A program made the translations under genes and the position numbers. Under the pieces are notes generated by a model. That model was not told the DNA's origin, did no database searches, and saw nothing but the letters and a program-made list of their open reading frames with translations. From Cytophagaceae bacterium SCN 52-12 (lineage in GTDB: Bacteria > Bacteroidota > Bacteroidia > Cytophagales > Spirosomataceae), in the NCBI GenBank assembly GCA_001724175.1, contig MEDT01000061.1, positions 1 to 48,170 of the forward strand: DNA of 48,170 nt, given 5' to 3'. Shown in pieces: positions 17,380-26,364 of the stretch (its first letter is position 1; the number at the start of each line of letters is the position of its first letter).

Positions 17380-19020
17380 ATGATCATGAGAACAGGCATT
17401 ATAAAAAATACAGGCCGCAGGCTGACGTTCGTTACCGTCTTCTTATTGCTGCTTACTTCGGGCTGCCAGAACGGCTTCCTGGATGAGAACCCGCTCGATG
17501 CCATCAGCGAAGGGATCTTCTGGAATAGCACCGAAGACTGCTACCAGGCCCTGATGGGTATTTATTCCACCTACGCAGAACGTACGGCCGAAAGGATCAA
17601 TAACCTGGATAAATCGATGATCTGGATGTCGTCGTTTGCCGGCTATTCCAGCTGGCGTACCTTCGACTGGACGCGCGGAATAGAGATCCAGGCCACGCAT
17701 GGGGCCATCACCACTATGTGGAGGAAGCTGTACATCCAGATCAGCCGCGCCAACTATTTTCTCGACAACATCGGCAAAGCGGATATGCCGGCGGAAGAAA
17801 AGGCGCAAATGACAGCCGAAGTCCGCTTTCTCAGGGCTTTCAGCTATTTCTGGCTCAGCCAGATGTACGGCAATGTCCCTATGCCGACCCATACCCTCAC
17901 TTTCGACGAAGCAAACAACATCGGCCAGGTCTCTGAAAAGGAGGTCAGGGAATTCATACTGTCGGAGCTTTCGGCTATCGCCGGGGATCTCCCGCTCGCT
18001 CATAGCGCTACGGAAAAAGGCCGGATCGAAAAAGGCGCTGCGCTGGCGCTGAAAGGCCGGGTGCTGCTGGCGGAGAAAAGATGGGCAGATGCCGCCGAAA
18101 CCTACCGGGAAATCATGAATCTCGGCCGGTATGAGATAGATCCGCGCTTCAAGCAGCTTTTTATTACGGAAGGGGAAAATAACCAGGAATTCATCTTTGT
18201 TAATAAATACATGGAAAATGAATTTGGTGAAGCCATGTCGCAGCATACCATCCGGAGCTCGCTCTACGGAGGCTTCAACGCCTGCAATCTTTTCCAGCAT
18301 TTTCTCGACGAATTTCCGATGAAAGACGGGAAAAGCATCGGCGAATCGGCCCTCTACAACCCGCAGAAGCCTTTTGAAAACAGGGACCCGCGATTGTACG
18401 AAACGGTGCTCATCACGGGGTATTCGCTGGTAAACGGGGAAGTATTCCAGGGAGACCCGGTTACGATTGCCAGGACAGGACAGACCGGCGCCAATATTAC
18501 CGGCTACATCCTTCAGAAATTCTGGGACAGGAGCTTTACCGGCAACAGGCAATATTATGGCGCAGACTATCCGCAGATCAGGTACGCCGAAATCCTGCTC
18601 AGCCGCCTCGAAGCGGAGCTGGAGGCCGGGAATCCCGTTACGCAGGCGCTCCTGGACGAAACGATCAACCGTATCAGGAAACGGCCCGCTGTCGGCATGC
18701 CGGAAGTGACGGAAACAGATCCCTCCAGGCTCCGGGAGATCATACGCCGCGAAAGAGTGGTCGAGCTGAGCTTCGAAGGAGGTATCGAATACTTTGACAT
18801 GAGGCGCTGGGGCACACTCCGGGAAATGGTCGACCGGGAGTACTACGGCATGAAAATGACGGATGATCCGGCCCACTATGAAGGGATCCATAAGATCAAC
18901 AAGGACGGGTACCTCGTGATCGGCAGCCAGCGCTTTTACGATTTCAATTATCTCTGGCCGATCCCGCTGACGGAGCTTGATGTAAATTCCAACCTTAAAC
19001 AAAATCCCGGTTACAACTAG
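17380..19020 (+). CDS. SusD/RagB-family outer-membrane lipoprotein (right arm)
   Basis: 546 aa, ATG start (a second ATG two codons later is equally plausible). The lipoprotein signal ends LLTSGC, followed by QNGFLDENPLDAI. Helical TPR-like region (MTAEVRFLRAFSYFWLSQMYGNVPM) and C-terminal RagB/SusD signature (LREIIRRERVVELSFEGGIEYFDMRRW), ending LNSNLKQNPGYN-like. It sits 4 nt after SusC and 10 nt before the fourth ceramidase-like gene, so all three are almost certainly one transcript. It ends with TAG, showing that TAG is a normal stop in this genome. Confidence 0.93.
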   Translation: MIMRTGIIKNTGRRLTFVTVFLLLLTSGCQNGFLDENPLDAISEGIFWNSTEDCYQALMGIYSTYAERTAERINNLDKSMIWMSSFAGYSSWRTFDWTRGIEIQATHGAITTMWRKLYIQISRANYFLDNIGKADMPAEEKAQMTAEVRFLRAFSYFWLSQMYGNVPMPTHTLTFDEANNIGQVSEKEVREFILSELSAIAGDLPLAHSATEKGRIEKGAALALKGRVLLAEKRWADAAETYREIMNLGRYEIDPRFKQLFITEGENNQEFIFVNKYMENEFGEAMSQHTIRSSLYGGFNACNLFQHFLDEFPMKDGKSIGESALYNPQKPFENRDPRLYETVLITGYSLVNGEVFQGDPVTIARTGQTGANITGYILQKFWDRSFTGNRQYYGADYPQIRYAEILLSRLEAELEAGNPVTQALLDETINRIRKRPAVGMPEVTETDPSRLREIIRRERVVELSFEGGIEYFDMRRWGTLREMVDREYYGMKMTDDPAHYEGIHKINKDGYLVIGSQRFYDFNYLWPIPLTELDVNSNLKQNPGYN

Positions 19021-19030
19021 AATAGTCGAT

Positions 19031-20545
19031 ATGATGATACCCGGTCCATTCAGAATCCTCCCGCTGCTCGCGCTGCTTTCGGCCACTCCTCCCGCCGAAG
19101 CCCAGCTTAAAATCGGTACCGCCAGGGTGAATGTCACCAATACCGGCGAGGGCATTGTCGTCAACGACTCGCTTTACGTCAAGGCCATGGTGCTTGACGA
19201 CGGGCAGACCCGGGGCGTGATTGCCACTATCGATGCCGTAGCGCTCGGCGAGATCGGGTATATCAAAAACGACTACATGGCAAAGGTGAGGGCCGGCGTA
19301 AAAGCCAGGCTGAATATCGACCCGGCCAACGTATTGGTCAATGCCAGCCACTGCCACGGTATGGTAAGGCCGGATGTGGCGGAGCTGACCGTTCAGGCCA
19401 TTGAGCAGGCATCACGAAACCTGGTGCCCGTACGGATCGGTACGGGCAAAGGCTTTGAAGACCGCATTATGGAGAACAGGCGGCTGAAGCTCAGCAACGG
19501 CCGCGAAGCCGATGTCAGGCACAGATATGCATTACCCCCCGACCAGCAGGTCGTGGGCGTCGGCCCGGTCGACCCTGAAATCGGCATCGTCCGTTTTGAG
19601 AAGGAAGACGGCCGGCCCGTAGCCGTGATCTATAATTTTGCCTGCCACCCTATCCAGGGCGTATACTCCGAAGGACGACGCGACAATACGGCCGACTACC
19701 CGGGATTTGCATCTGCAGTACTTGAAAGCAACCTCGGCGACGGGGCGCTGGCCTTCTTCCTCCAGGGCTGCGCGGGAGATATCAACCCGGTACGCTATAA
19801 AGATGTCCTCACGCCCCGCAGCGCCGAGCCTCTCGGGCGTATGCTGGGGTTCAGCACGCTGAAAGCCCTCGGGCAGATGCACGCCGCCCGGTCGGGCTTT
19901 ATCAATATTGTCAATGAAACCATCGGTCTGCCCCGGGCAGACCTGGCGCAGGCCATCGATTCACTGAAAAAAAGGCAGCAATACCTTATGAATGCCATCG
20001 ACGGTACCAGTCTCGATTTCAAATCGTTTCTCCAGCTTTATCTTCAGCAGAAAATTTCGGGCGAATACCCGTCTGCCCATGCCTTCAACTACCTTCATGA
20101 AAAGCAGCTCGGACACAGGGAGCTTGAGCTTTTTGACAAAGAAAACAAGGCCAAGGTGGAGGCATACCTGGAAAACATCTACCGGACGGAGGAGCTGACG
20201 CGCATCAAGGAAAACCTGTCGCTTCTCACCAAGCACCAGCAGACCAACCTGGCGGCTCCCAAAAAAACCATCGATGTCGAGATCTTCGCCATCAAGATCG
20301 GGGAGTGTGTCATCGTCTCCTTCCCGGGCGAGCTTTCCGTCCAGATCGGGCTCAACATCAAGAAACGCTCCCGCTTTCCTTTCACCTTCATTACAGGGTG
20401 CTCGAACGGCTACATTTATTATGCCCCTACCGACGAGCAGCTGAAAAACCGCGGCGGAGCCCAGGAAGACAGCGAATGCCTCCTGGGAACAGGCTGGCAG
20501 AAAATCTACGAGGATAAAGTAATAGAAATCATCAATAAAATTTAA
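19031..20545 (+). CDS. Divergent neutral/alkaline ceramidase-family exported protein
   Basis: 504 aa, signal peptide about residues 1-24 (LPLLALLSATPPAEA). It starts with LKIGTARVNVT and carries NASHCHG (H107, H109) instead of ATHTHT. Unlike the three left-arm paralogues it keeps the second His as NFACHP (H206). At the nucleophile position it reads CAGDINP, with Asn252 in place of Ser. The late PGELS motif and a Tyr-rich NGYIYYAPT motif fit the remaining metal-site positions. The CAGDINP/CHP form is a common separate branch of this family, and enzymes of this branch may not be ceramidases. It is translationally close to SusD (10 nt), so it likely acts on what that pair binds. Confidence 0.85.
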   Translation: MMIPGPFRILPLLALLSATPPAEAQLKIGTARVNVTNTGEGIVVNDSLYVKAMVLDDGQTRGVIATIDAVALGEIGYIKNDYMAKVRAGVKARLNIDPANVLVNASHCHGMVRPDVAELTVQAIEQASRNLVPVRIGTGKGFEDRIMENRRLKLSNGREADVRHRYALPPDQQVVGVGPVDPEIGIVRFEKEDGRPVAVIYNFACHPIQGVYSEGRRDNTADYPGFASAVLESNLGDGALAFFLQGCAGDINPVRYKDVLTPRSAEPLGRMLGFSTLKALGQMHAARSGFINIVNETIGLPRADLAQAIDSLKKRQQYLMNAIDGTSLDFKSFLQLYLQQKISGEYPSAHAFNYLHEKQLGHRELELFDKENKAKVEAYLENIYRTEELTRIKENLSLLTKHQQTNLAAPKKTIDVEIFAIKIGECVIVSFPGELSVQIGLNIKKRSRFPFTFITGCSNGYIYYAPTDEQLKNRGGAQEDSECLLGTGWQKIYEDKVIEIINKI

Positions 20546-20618
20546 TAGGACACCAGTATCCCCAACGCGCCGACAGCATTAAATAAGACAAGTATACCAA
20601 TATGAACGAATAACCTGC

Positions 20619-23600
20619 ATGAAAATCAGACCCTTAATCATTTTATTCTTTTACCTGTGCATCGGCAGCTGCGGCCCGCAAAAGCCCGGGAATACCGACG
20701 TCGGTACATTGGGCGTCAACGAAGAAGTGACCGAACACCTGAAACGCTTCCAGGGGCGGGGAGCACTGACCGACGATTCGTCACCCCTGTCGCCGGAAGA
20801 GGCCCTGAAAAGCTTCGAGGTAGCGCCCGACCTCAAACTGGAGCTCGTCCTCGCCGAGCCGCGTATTTTCCAGCCTGTGGAAATGAAGTTCGACCGGAAG
20901 GGGCGGCTCTGGGTAGTGCAGTACAACCAGTACCCCTACCCGAAAGGGCTCAAAATTGTGGGGATCGACAATCACCTCCGCCTCCAGTTCGACAAAATCC
21001 CGGCCCCTCCGCCGAATGATGTCAAAGGCGCCGACCGCATCACCTTTTTCGAAGACACCGATGGCGACGGGCATTATGAAAGATCTAAAGACGCGATCGC
21101 CGGCCTTAATATAGCGACCAGCGTATTGCACGGGAAAAAGAAAATCTGGGTGCTCAGCCCTCCCTACCTCCTGGCCTACCACGACCGCGACGGCGACGGC
21201 CTGCCCGAAGGCGATCCGGAGGTGCACCTTTCCGGCTTCGGCCTGGAAGATACGCACGCAGTTGCCAACAGCCTCCGCTGGGGACCCGACGGCTGGATCT
21301 ACGGGGCGCAGGGAAGCACTACCACCGCTAACATAAGCTCGGAAGTGAGCAAAAACGTCAGGTTCAGCGGGCAGGCTATCTGGAGGTACCATCCCGATAC
21401 CCGGGTCTTCGAGATCTACGGCGAAGGCGGCGGCAATACTTTTAATGTGGAAATAGATTCAAAAGGGAAGATTTTCTCCGGCACCAACGGCTACGGCCGC
21501 GGTCCCTACTACAAGCAGGGCGGGTATTACAAGAAAAGCTGGGGCAAGCACGGCCCCCTCACCAACCCCTATGCTTTCGGATACCTGGAGGACATGCCGC
21601 TGGAAGGAGAAAAGATACGGTTTACCCATTCGCTGATCCGCTATGAGGGCGGCGCGCTTCCCTCTCGCTTCGACCACAATTTCATCGCTCCCAACCCGCT
21701 CCAGGGAAACATCGTGCTCACGGCCGTCGAAAATGACGGGTCTTCTCTGAAAAACAAGGACGCCGGGATGGTCCTCAATACCTCCGACCGGTGGTTCCGT
21801 CCTATCGATATCAAAACGGGCGCCGACGGCAATGTTTATTTTACTGACTGGTACGACAGCCGGCTTTCGCACGTCGATGCGCGCGATACGTGGCACAAAA
21901 CTTCCGGGCGCATCTACCGGCTCTCAGGCGCAGGCGCATCCCACCCTGCCGGGCGGCTGCCGGATTTCACAAAGATGTCGCCGGCCCAGCTCGTTTCCTG
22001 CTTCTACAGCAAGAACAGGGAAGTCCGGTTTACGGCTTTGCAGGAGCTTGGCGACCGGGCCGACCGCAGCGTATCGCAAACGCTCATTACCCATCTGAAA
22101 TCGGATACGAGCAGCATCGCCCTGGAGAGCCTGTGGGCGCTGAACCTGCTGGGCCTGATGGACGACCAGGTTTCGCTCACAGCGCTCAGCCATCGTGAGC
22201 CCTATGTAAGAGAATGGGGCGTGAGGCTGATAGGCGACCGCAGAAAGGCCTCCGACGCGGAAACGGCAGCATTGAAAGCGCTTAGTAAAAAGGAAGAAAA
22301 CCTGTCGGTGCGCAGCCAGCTGGCTGCCTCGGCCCGCCGGCTGCAGGGGCCGCTGTGCATTGCCATCGTCAAAAACCTCGCTGTCTTCCACGACGACAGC
22401 AAAGACCCGGATATCCCGCTGATGCTTTGGTGGGCCCTGGAAGCCAAATCGGAAACAGACAGGGAGGCAATGCTCGGCCTTTTCGCGGATCGCAGCTTCC
22501 TGGAAAGACCGGTAACCCACCAGGTGCTCCTGGAGCGCATCGTGCAGCGGTACGCCATGGCGGGAGGCAGCGAAAATTACAGCTCCTGCGAGAAGATTGC
22601 CGCCCGGCAGCTGTCCGAACCGCTTCAGCTTAAAATGCTGGCAGGCCTTGAGGAAGGACTGCGGGGCAAGCCGCTGGAAGATTTGCCGGCGGGCCTGAAA
22701 GGCAGCCTGGATAAGCTCCGCGCCGTAAAAGGTGAGCCCGCCTTCGCCGCCGGCATCCGGCAAAAGGACCCTGAAGCCGTCAAAAAAGCGCTGGCAGCCA
22801 TTGCTACAGACAAAACCGCGCTGATCGACAGGCTTACCTATATCCGGATGATGGGGCAGGACGACTACCCGCAGAGCGTCACGCCGCTTCTGAGCCTGCT
22901 GGCCTCCTCCCAGGCAAGCGGCGCATTGAAGCAGGCTGCCCTTTCCTCGCTGACGCGATACGACAACCCGAAAATAGGGGAAGCCGTGGTGAAGCTCTAT
23001 CCCGACAACCTACGGGGCGATGCCGATGTGAGGCTGGCCGCCCTGGCACTGCTGACCAGCCGCGCTTCATGGGCCAAAAACCTGATCGGCGCGGTACAAG
23101 GCATTAAAACGATCAAGCCCGATGACCTGCCAGGCGAAATGGTGAACCGTATGAAGCTGCTCCGGGATGAAAGCCTGGAAAGCCAGGTTTATGCCATATG
23201 GCCCCAGGCAAAGGAAAGCAGCGGCTCCGAGCGTACTACCCGCATTGCATCCGTGCAGAAGGTGCTTCGTGAAGGAAAGGGCAACAGCGTCAAAGGGAAA
23301 GAGATCTTTACGTCGCTGTGCGGCTCGTGTCACCGGCTTTTCGATGAAGGTGCGGATATCGGGCCCGAGCTGACCGGCTATGACCGTCGCGACGTGAACT
23401 ACTTTATTATGAATACCGTCGATCCCAACGCTGATATCCGCGAAGGATACGCCACGTATACGCTGAAGGCAAAGACTGGGCAGACGATCGTTGGACGGCT
23501 GCTGGAGCGCTCGGCCCAAAGCGTAAAGATCAAACCCATGGCGGGCGACGAGCTTACCTTTTCCATGCAGGAAGTCGACGAGCTCGAGCCGCTACCCGTT

Positions 23601-23687
23601 TCCCTGATGCCCGAACGCCTTCTCGACGACCTGAGCGATCAGCAGGTCAGGGACTTGTTCGAATATATTAAGGAAGGCATTAATTAA
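20619..23687 (+). CDS. PVC-type heme-binding CxxCH lipoprotein with propeller domain
   Basis: 1022 aa, ATG start, lipobox IGSC with Cys18 as the likely lipidation site. About residues 60-440 form a propeller of the 'membrane-bound dehydrogenase' type (MKFDRKGRLWVVQYNQYPYP; calcium-type loops DTDGDGHYERS and DRDGDGLPEGD). About 450-870 is helical, HEAT-like repeats. The C-terminus is a c-type cytochrome domain with CGSCH (C901, C904, H905), as in the Planctomycete/Verrucomicrobia heme-binding family. It probably oxidises a sugar-like or alcohol group and passes electrons to a periplasmic acceptor; the substrate is not readable. It lies 73 nt after the divergent ceramidase-like gene, on the same strand. 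Confidence 0.88.
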   Translation: MKIRPLIILFFYLCIGSCGPQKPGNTDVGTLGVNEEVTEHLKRFQGRGALTDDSSPLSPEEALKSFEVAPDLKLELVLAEPRIFQPVEMKFDRKGRLWVVQYNQYPYPKGLKIVGIDNHLRLQFDKIPAPPPNDVKGADRITFFEDTDGDGHYERSKDAIAGLNIATSVLHGKKKIWVLSPPYLLAYHDRDGDGLPEGDPEVHLSGFGLEDTHAVANSLRWGPDGWIYGAQGSTTTANISSEVSKNVRFSGQAIWRYHPDTRVFEIYGEGGGNTFNVEIDSKGKIFSGTNGYGRGPYYKQGGYYKKSWGKHGPLTNPYAFGYLEDMPLEGEKIRFTHSLIRYEGGALPSRFDHNFIAPNPLQGNIVLTAVENDGSSLKNKDAGMVLNTSDRWFRPIDIKTGADGNVYFTDWYDSRLSHVDARDTWHKTSGRIYRLSGAGASHPAGRLPDFTKMSPAQLVSCFYSKNREVRFTALQELGDRADRSVSQTLITHLKSDTSSIALESLWALNLLGLMDDQVSLTALSHREPYVREWGVRLIGDRRKASDAETAALKALSKKEENLSVRSQLAASARRLQGPLCIAIVKNLAVFHDDSKDPDIPLMLWWALEAKSETDREAMLGLFADRSFLERPVTHQVLLERIVQRYAMAGGSENYSSCEKIAARQLSEPLQLKMLAGLEEGLRGKPLEDLPAGLKGSLDKLRAVKGEPAFAAGIRQKDPEAVKKALAAIATDKTALIDRLTYIRMMGQDDYPQSVTPLLSLLASSQASGALKQAALSSLTRYDNPKIGEAVVKLYPDNLRGDADVRLAALALLTSRASWAKNLIGAVQGIKTIKPDDLPGEMVNRMKLLRDESLESQVYAIWPQAKESSGSERTTRIASVQKVLREGKGNSVKGKEIFTSLCGSCHRLFDEGADIGPELTGYDRRDVNYFIMNTVDPNADIREGYATYTLKAKTGQTIVGRLLERSAQSVKIKPMAGDELTFSMQEVDELEPLPVSLMPERLLDDLSDQQVRDLFEYIKEGIN

Positions 23688-23798
23688 GTCTTAGCCCCAT
23701 AGGGGGCGCCATACCCTAACCCAGCCCCGCAGGGGCGACATGTGCATAACCCCGGGTAAGCGCAGCGCAGCCCGGGGATTCCATCCAGCCCAAACCCC
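23688..23798. repeat. Intergenic hairpin repeats (GC-rich version)
   Basis: Three hairpins in 111 nt: CCCC-AT-AGGGG then GCGCCAT (23695-23712), CCCC-GCA-GGGG then CGACATGTGCATAA (23725-23749), and CCCCGGG...CCCGGGG with loop TAAGCGCAGCGCAG (23750-23777). The first two share the layout palindrome plus (C/T)GACAT with the clusters at 1-170 and 26159-26308. Confidence 0.7.
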
Positions 23799-26120
23799 AT
23801 GAAGAAGCTACTCCTGATCACCCTGATCATCACATCGACCACCTACGCCCAGGACGGGCGCAACCTGCTGAAGGGCGACGCCCTTACGTGGCAAGGCGAC
23901 CTCTCCGAGCGTATGGTGAGCGGCATAGACCGCTTCCTGGTACAAAAAGCAGCCGATACAAAAGCGTCCCGCGAGCAGGAGTGGGCAGCCGCGAGCAAAG
24001 CCGGACCCGCCGCCTGGTCTGCCCATCTCGAAAAAGAAAAGGAAGCGCTCAGGAAGATCTGGGGAATGACCGGGGAAAGAGAAAAACCGGTCCCGGAAGC
24101 CGGCATCAGCTCGTCTACGCTCATGCCCGTCAGCGCTGATCTGGGAGGAATAACGGTGCTACCGGTAAAATGGCGCATCACCCATGATCTCGACATGATG
24201 GGATTGCTCGTACAGCCCAGAAAAGCCGTCAAAGCGCGGCTCGTCATGATACCCGATGCAGACCAGACACCCGAGCTACTGGCCGGGATAGGCCCGGGAA
24301 AGACAGGTAACGGGCCGCTCTCACCGCCTGCCCTGTACCTGGCGGCCCAAGGGGTACAGGTGCTGATACCGGCGTTAATCTCCAGAAGCCAGGAATTTTC
24401 GGGGAGCCCGCTGCTCAACATTTACACCAATCAGCCGCACCGCGAGTGGATCTACAGGCAGGGCTTTGATCTCGGGCGGCATATCATAGGATTTGAGCTT
24501 CTGAAAATTGCCTCCTGTATCGACTGGCTGGAATCGCAGAAGGCGGACCCCGGCAGTGAAGCTCCGCCTATAGCGGTTGCCGGGTATGGCGAAGGCGGTA
24601 TGCTGGCGCTCTACACCGTTGCCGTCGATCCGCGCGTGGCGGTCCTGCTCACAAGCGGCTACCTGGGAAACTCAGAAGGAATATGGAAAGAGCCTATTTA
24701 CCGGAACCTCCACGGCAATCTCGCCCACGCGGGCAACTCTGAGCTTCTCGCTATGTCCGCAGGTGCAAAAATCATCGTCGAATACAGCCGGAGCCCGGAA
24801 GTAAAAGATCCGGCGCTCATAGAAGGCAGACGGGGTGGAGCGGCGCCGGGCACGCTCACGACACCGGAGCTGTCGGCAGTGGAAAATGAGATCGGCCAGG
24901 CGCTCAGGTATCAGGAGCGGGAAAAAAACAGGATCTCCGTTATTTCCGACAAACGGCAGCCGTTCGGGCAGCCCTTTGCCCCGGGCACGCTTATCACCCT
25001 GTGCAAAGCGCTGAAAATTTCGCCGGGTCCGGTCACTACAGGGACCACGGGCATTGCGGCGCCTGCCGGGTGGCCTGATGCTCGTGAGCGGGAAAAGCTG
25101 CTTTTTGAGCAAATGGAAAACCTGATCCAGTATGAGCTGGGGATGTGCGAAAGAAAAAGGAACCAGGACTTCTGGACGCAGATTAAAAACGTTCCTGAAA
25201 AAGACGCATCTTCCAAGGCTATTCTGCGCGAGCGGCTGCACCAGACTATCGGGAAGATCTCCGATCCGCTGCTTCCGCCTTCGCCCAAAATAAGATTGCT
25301 GGAGAGTAATGCCGGCTGGCGCAAATATGAAGTAGCGCTCGATGTATGGAACGGAGTTTTTGCCTGGGGTATCCTGGTCGTTCCCGCAGCTGCCCGGGAA
25401 GGCCGGCGCCTCCCGGTGGTCGTATGCCAGCATGGTCTTGAGGGGCTCCCCGAGGGCCTGATCACCAGGGATACTTCCGACAGAAAATTTAAAATATACA
25501 AATCAATGGCGCTGAACCTTGCCGAGAGAGGATATGTGACGTTTTCCCCGCACAACCCCTACCGTGGCGAAGACCTTTTCAGGGTATTGCAGCGAAAAGC
25601 AAACCCGATCGGCCTGTCGCTTTTTTCGGTCATCGCAGGTCAGCATCAGCAGATCGTCAACTGGCTGGGCAGCCTGGACTTCGTCGATCCTCAGAAAATC
25701 GGCTTCTACGGTCTTTCCTACGGAGGCAAAACCGCCATGCGCATCCCGGCCCTGGTAGAGGGGTACGCCCTGTCGGTGTGCTCGGGCGACTTCAACGAAT
25801 GGATCCGGAAAGTCGCTACCACAAGGGCGCCTTTCAGCTACCAGTTTACCAAGGAATACGAGATTTACGAATGGGACCTGGGCAACAGGTTCAACTATGC
25901 GGAAATGGCGGCGCTGATAGCTCCCCGGCCTTTCATGGTCGAATACGGATACAAAGACGGCATAGGAACGGCCGAATGGATAGGCTACGAATTCGGGAAG
26001 GTCAGGAAACATTACGACCTCTCGGGCCTGGGCAACCGTGTCGGCATCGACCTGTTTAACGGCGTGCATGAAATACATGGCGTAGAAACTTACCCTTTTC
26101 TCGATAAGCATCTTAAATAG
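23799..26120 (+). CDS. Exported tandem alpha/beta hydrolase (acetyl-xylan esterase/dienelactone hydrolase-like)
   Basis: 773 aa, signal peptide about residues 1-17 (LLLITLIITSTTYAQ). It has two alpha/beta hydrolase-like halves. In the first (about 100-340) the elbow motif reads GYGEGG, with Glu265 where the nucleophile Ser belongs, so this half is probably inactive or structural. The second (about 520-773) has a canonical elbow GLSYGG (Ser640), a candidate acid Asp720 (GYKDG) and His757 or His760 (GVHEIHG). It likely removes acyl or acetyl esters in the periplasm. Upstream lie the cytochrome lipoprotein and 111 nt of repeats; the beta-helix gene follows after 244 nt, so it may be its own transcript. 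Ends with TAG. Confidence 0.82.
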   Translation: MKKLLLITLIITSTTYAQDGRNLLKGDALTWQGDLSERMVSGIDRFLVQKAADTKASREQEWAAASKAGPAAWSAHLEKEKEALRKIWGMTGEREKPVPEAGISSSTLMPVSADLGGITVLPVKWRITHDLDMMGLLVQPRKAVKARLVMIPDADQTPELLAGIGPGKTGNGPLSPPALYLAAQGVQVLIPALISRSQEFSGSPLLNIYTNQPHREWIYRQGFDLGRHIIGFELLKIASCIDWLESQKADPGSEAPPIAVAGYGEGGMLALYTVAVDPRVAVLLTSGYLGNSEGIWKEPIYRNLHGNLAHAGNSELLAMSAGAKIIVEYSRSPEVKDPALIEGRRGGAAPGTLTTPELSAVENEIGQALRYQEREKNRISVISDKRQPFGQPFAPGTLITLCKALKISPGPVTTGTTGIAAPAGWPDAREREKLLFEQMENLIQYELGMCERKRNQDFWTQIKNVPEKDASSKAILRERLHQTIGKISDPLLPPSPKIRLLESNAGWRKYEVALDVWNGVFAWGILVVPAAAREGRRLPVVVCQHGLEGLPEGLITRDTSDRKFKIYKSMALNLAERGYVTFSPHNPYRGEDLFRVLQRKANPIGLSLFSVIAGQHQQIVNWLGSLDFVDPQKIGFYGLSYGGKTAMRIPALVEGYALSVCSGDFNEWIRKVATTRAPFSYQFTKEYEIYEWDLGNRFNYAEMAALIAPRPFMVEYGYKDGIGTAEWIGYEFGKVRKHYDLSGLGNRVGIDLFNGVHEIHGVETYPFLDKHLK

Positions 26121-26364
26121 TTGTCAGAAATCAGAGGTCAGCTATCAGCCAAAGCCAGTGTCACCCTTTCAGGGTTTTTAGGATACCGGGTTTCCATATT
26201 TTTCTATAATCATGTCACCACTTCGTGGCTCTTAAAAGTCCGGAGGACTGGCATGATTATAGAAAATTGATAAATCAGAGGTCAGGGAAACCCTGAAAGC
26301 GTGACATCATAAAATCCTGATACCGGACTAAAATACTAATAAGAACACCATACAAACCATTACC
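26121..26364. repeat. Repeat-rich intergenic region
   Basis: 244 nt without a gene. AAATCAGAGGTCAG occurs twice (26128-26141, 26272-26285) and TCAGCTATCAGCC is shared with 34566-34578. Repeat units of the head-plus-tail family lie at 26159-26175 (reverse), 26196-26228 (reverse, near-identical to 55-87), 26238-26266 (GTCC-GGA-GGAC head, then TGGCATGATTATAGAAAA) and about 26288-26308 (CCCTGAAAGCGTGACATC). Confidence 0.75.

Noticed and set aside
26121-26364. Insertion-sequence remnant
   Set aside because: No transposase fragment or target-site duplication is visible; the repeats are short hairpin units found in several intergenic spots.
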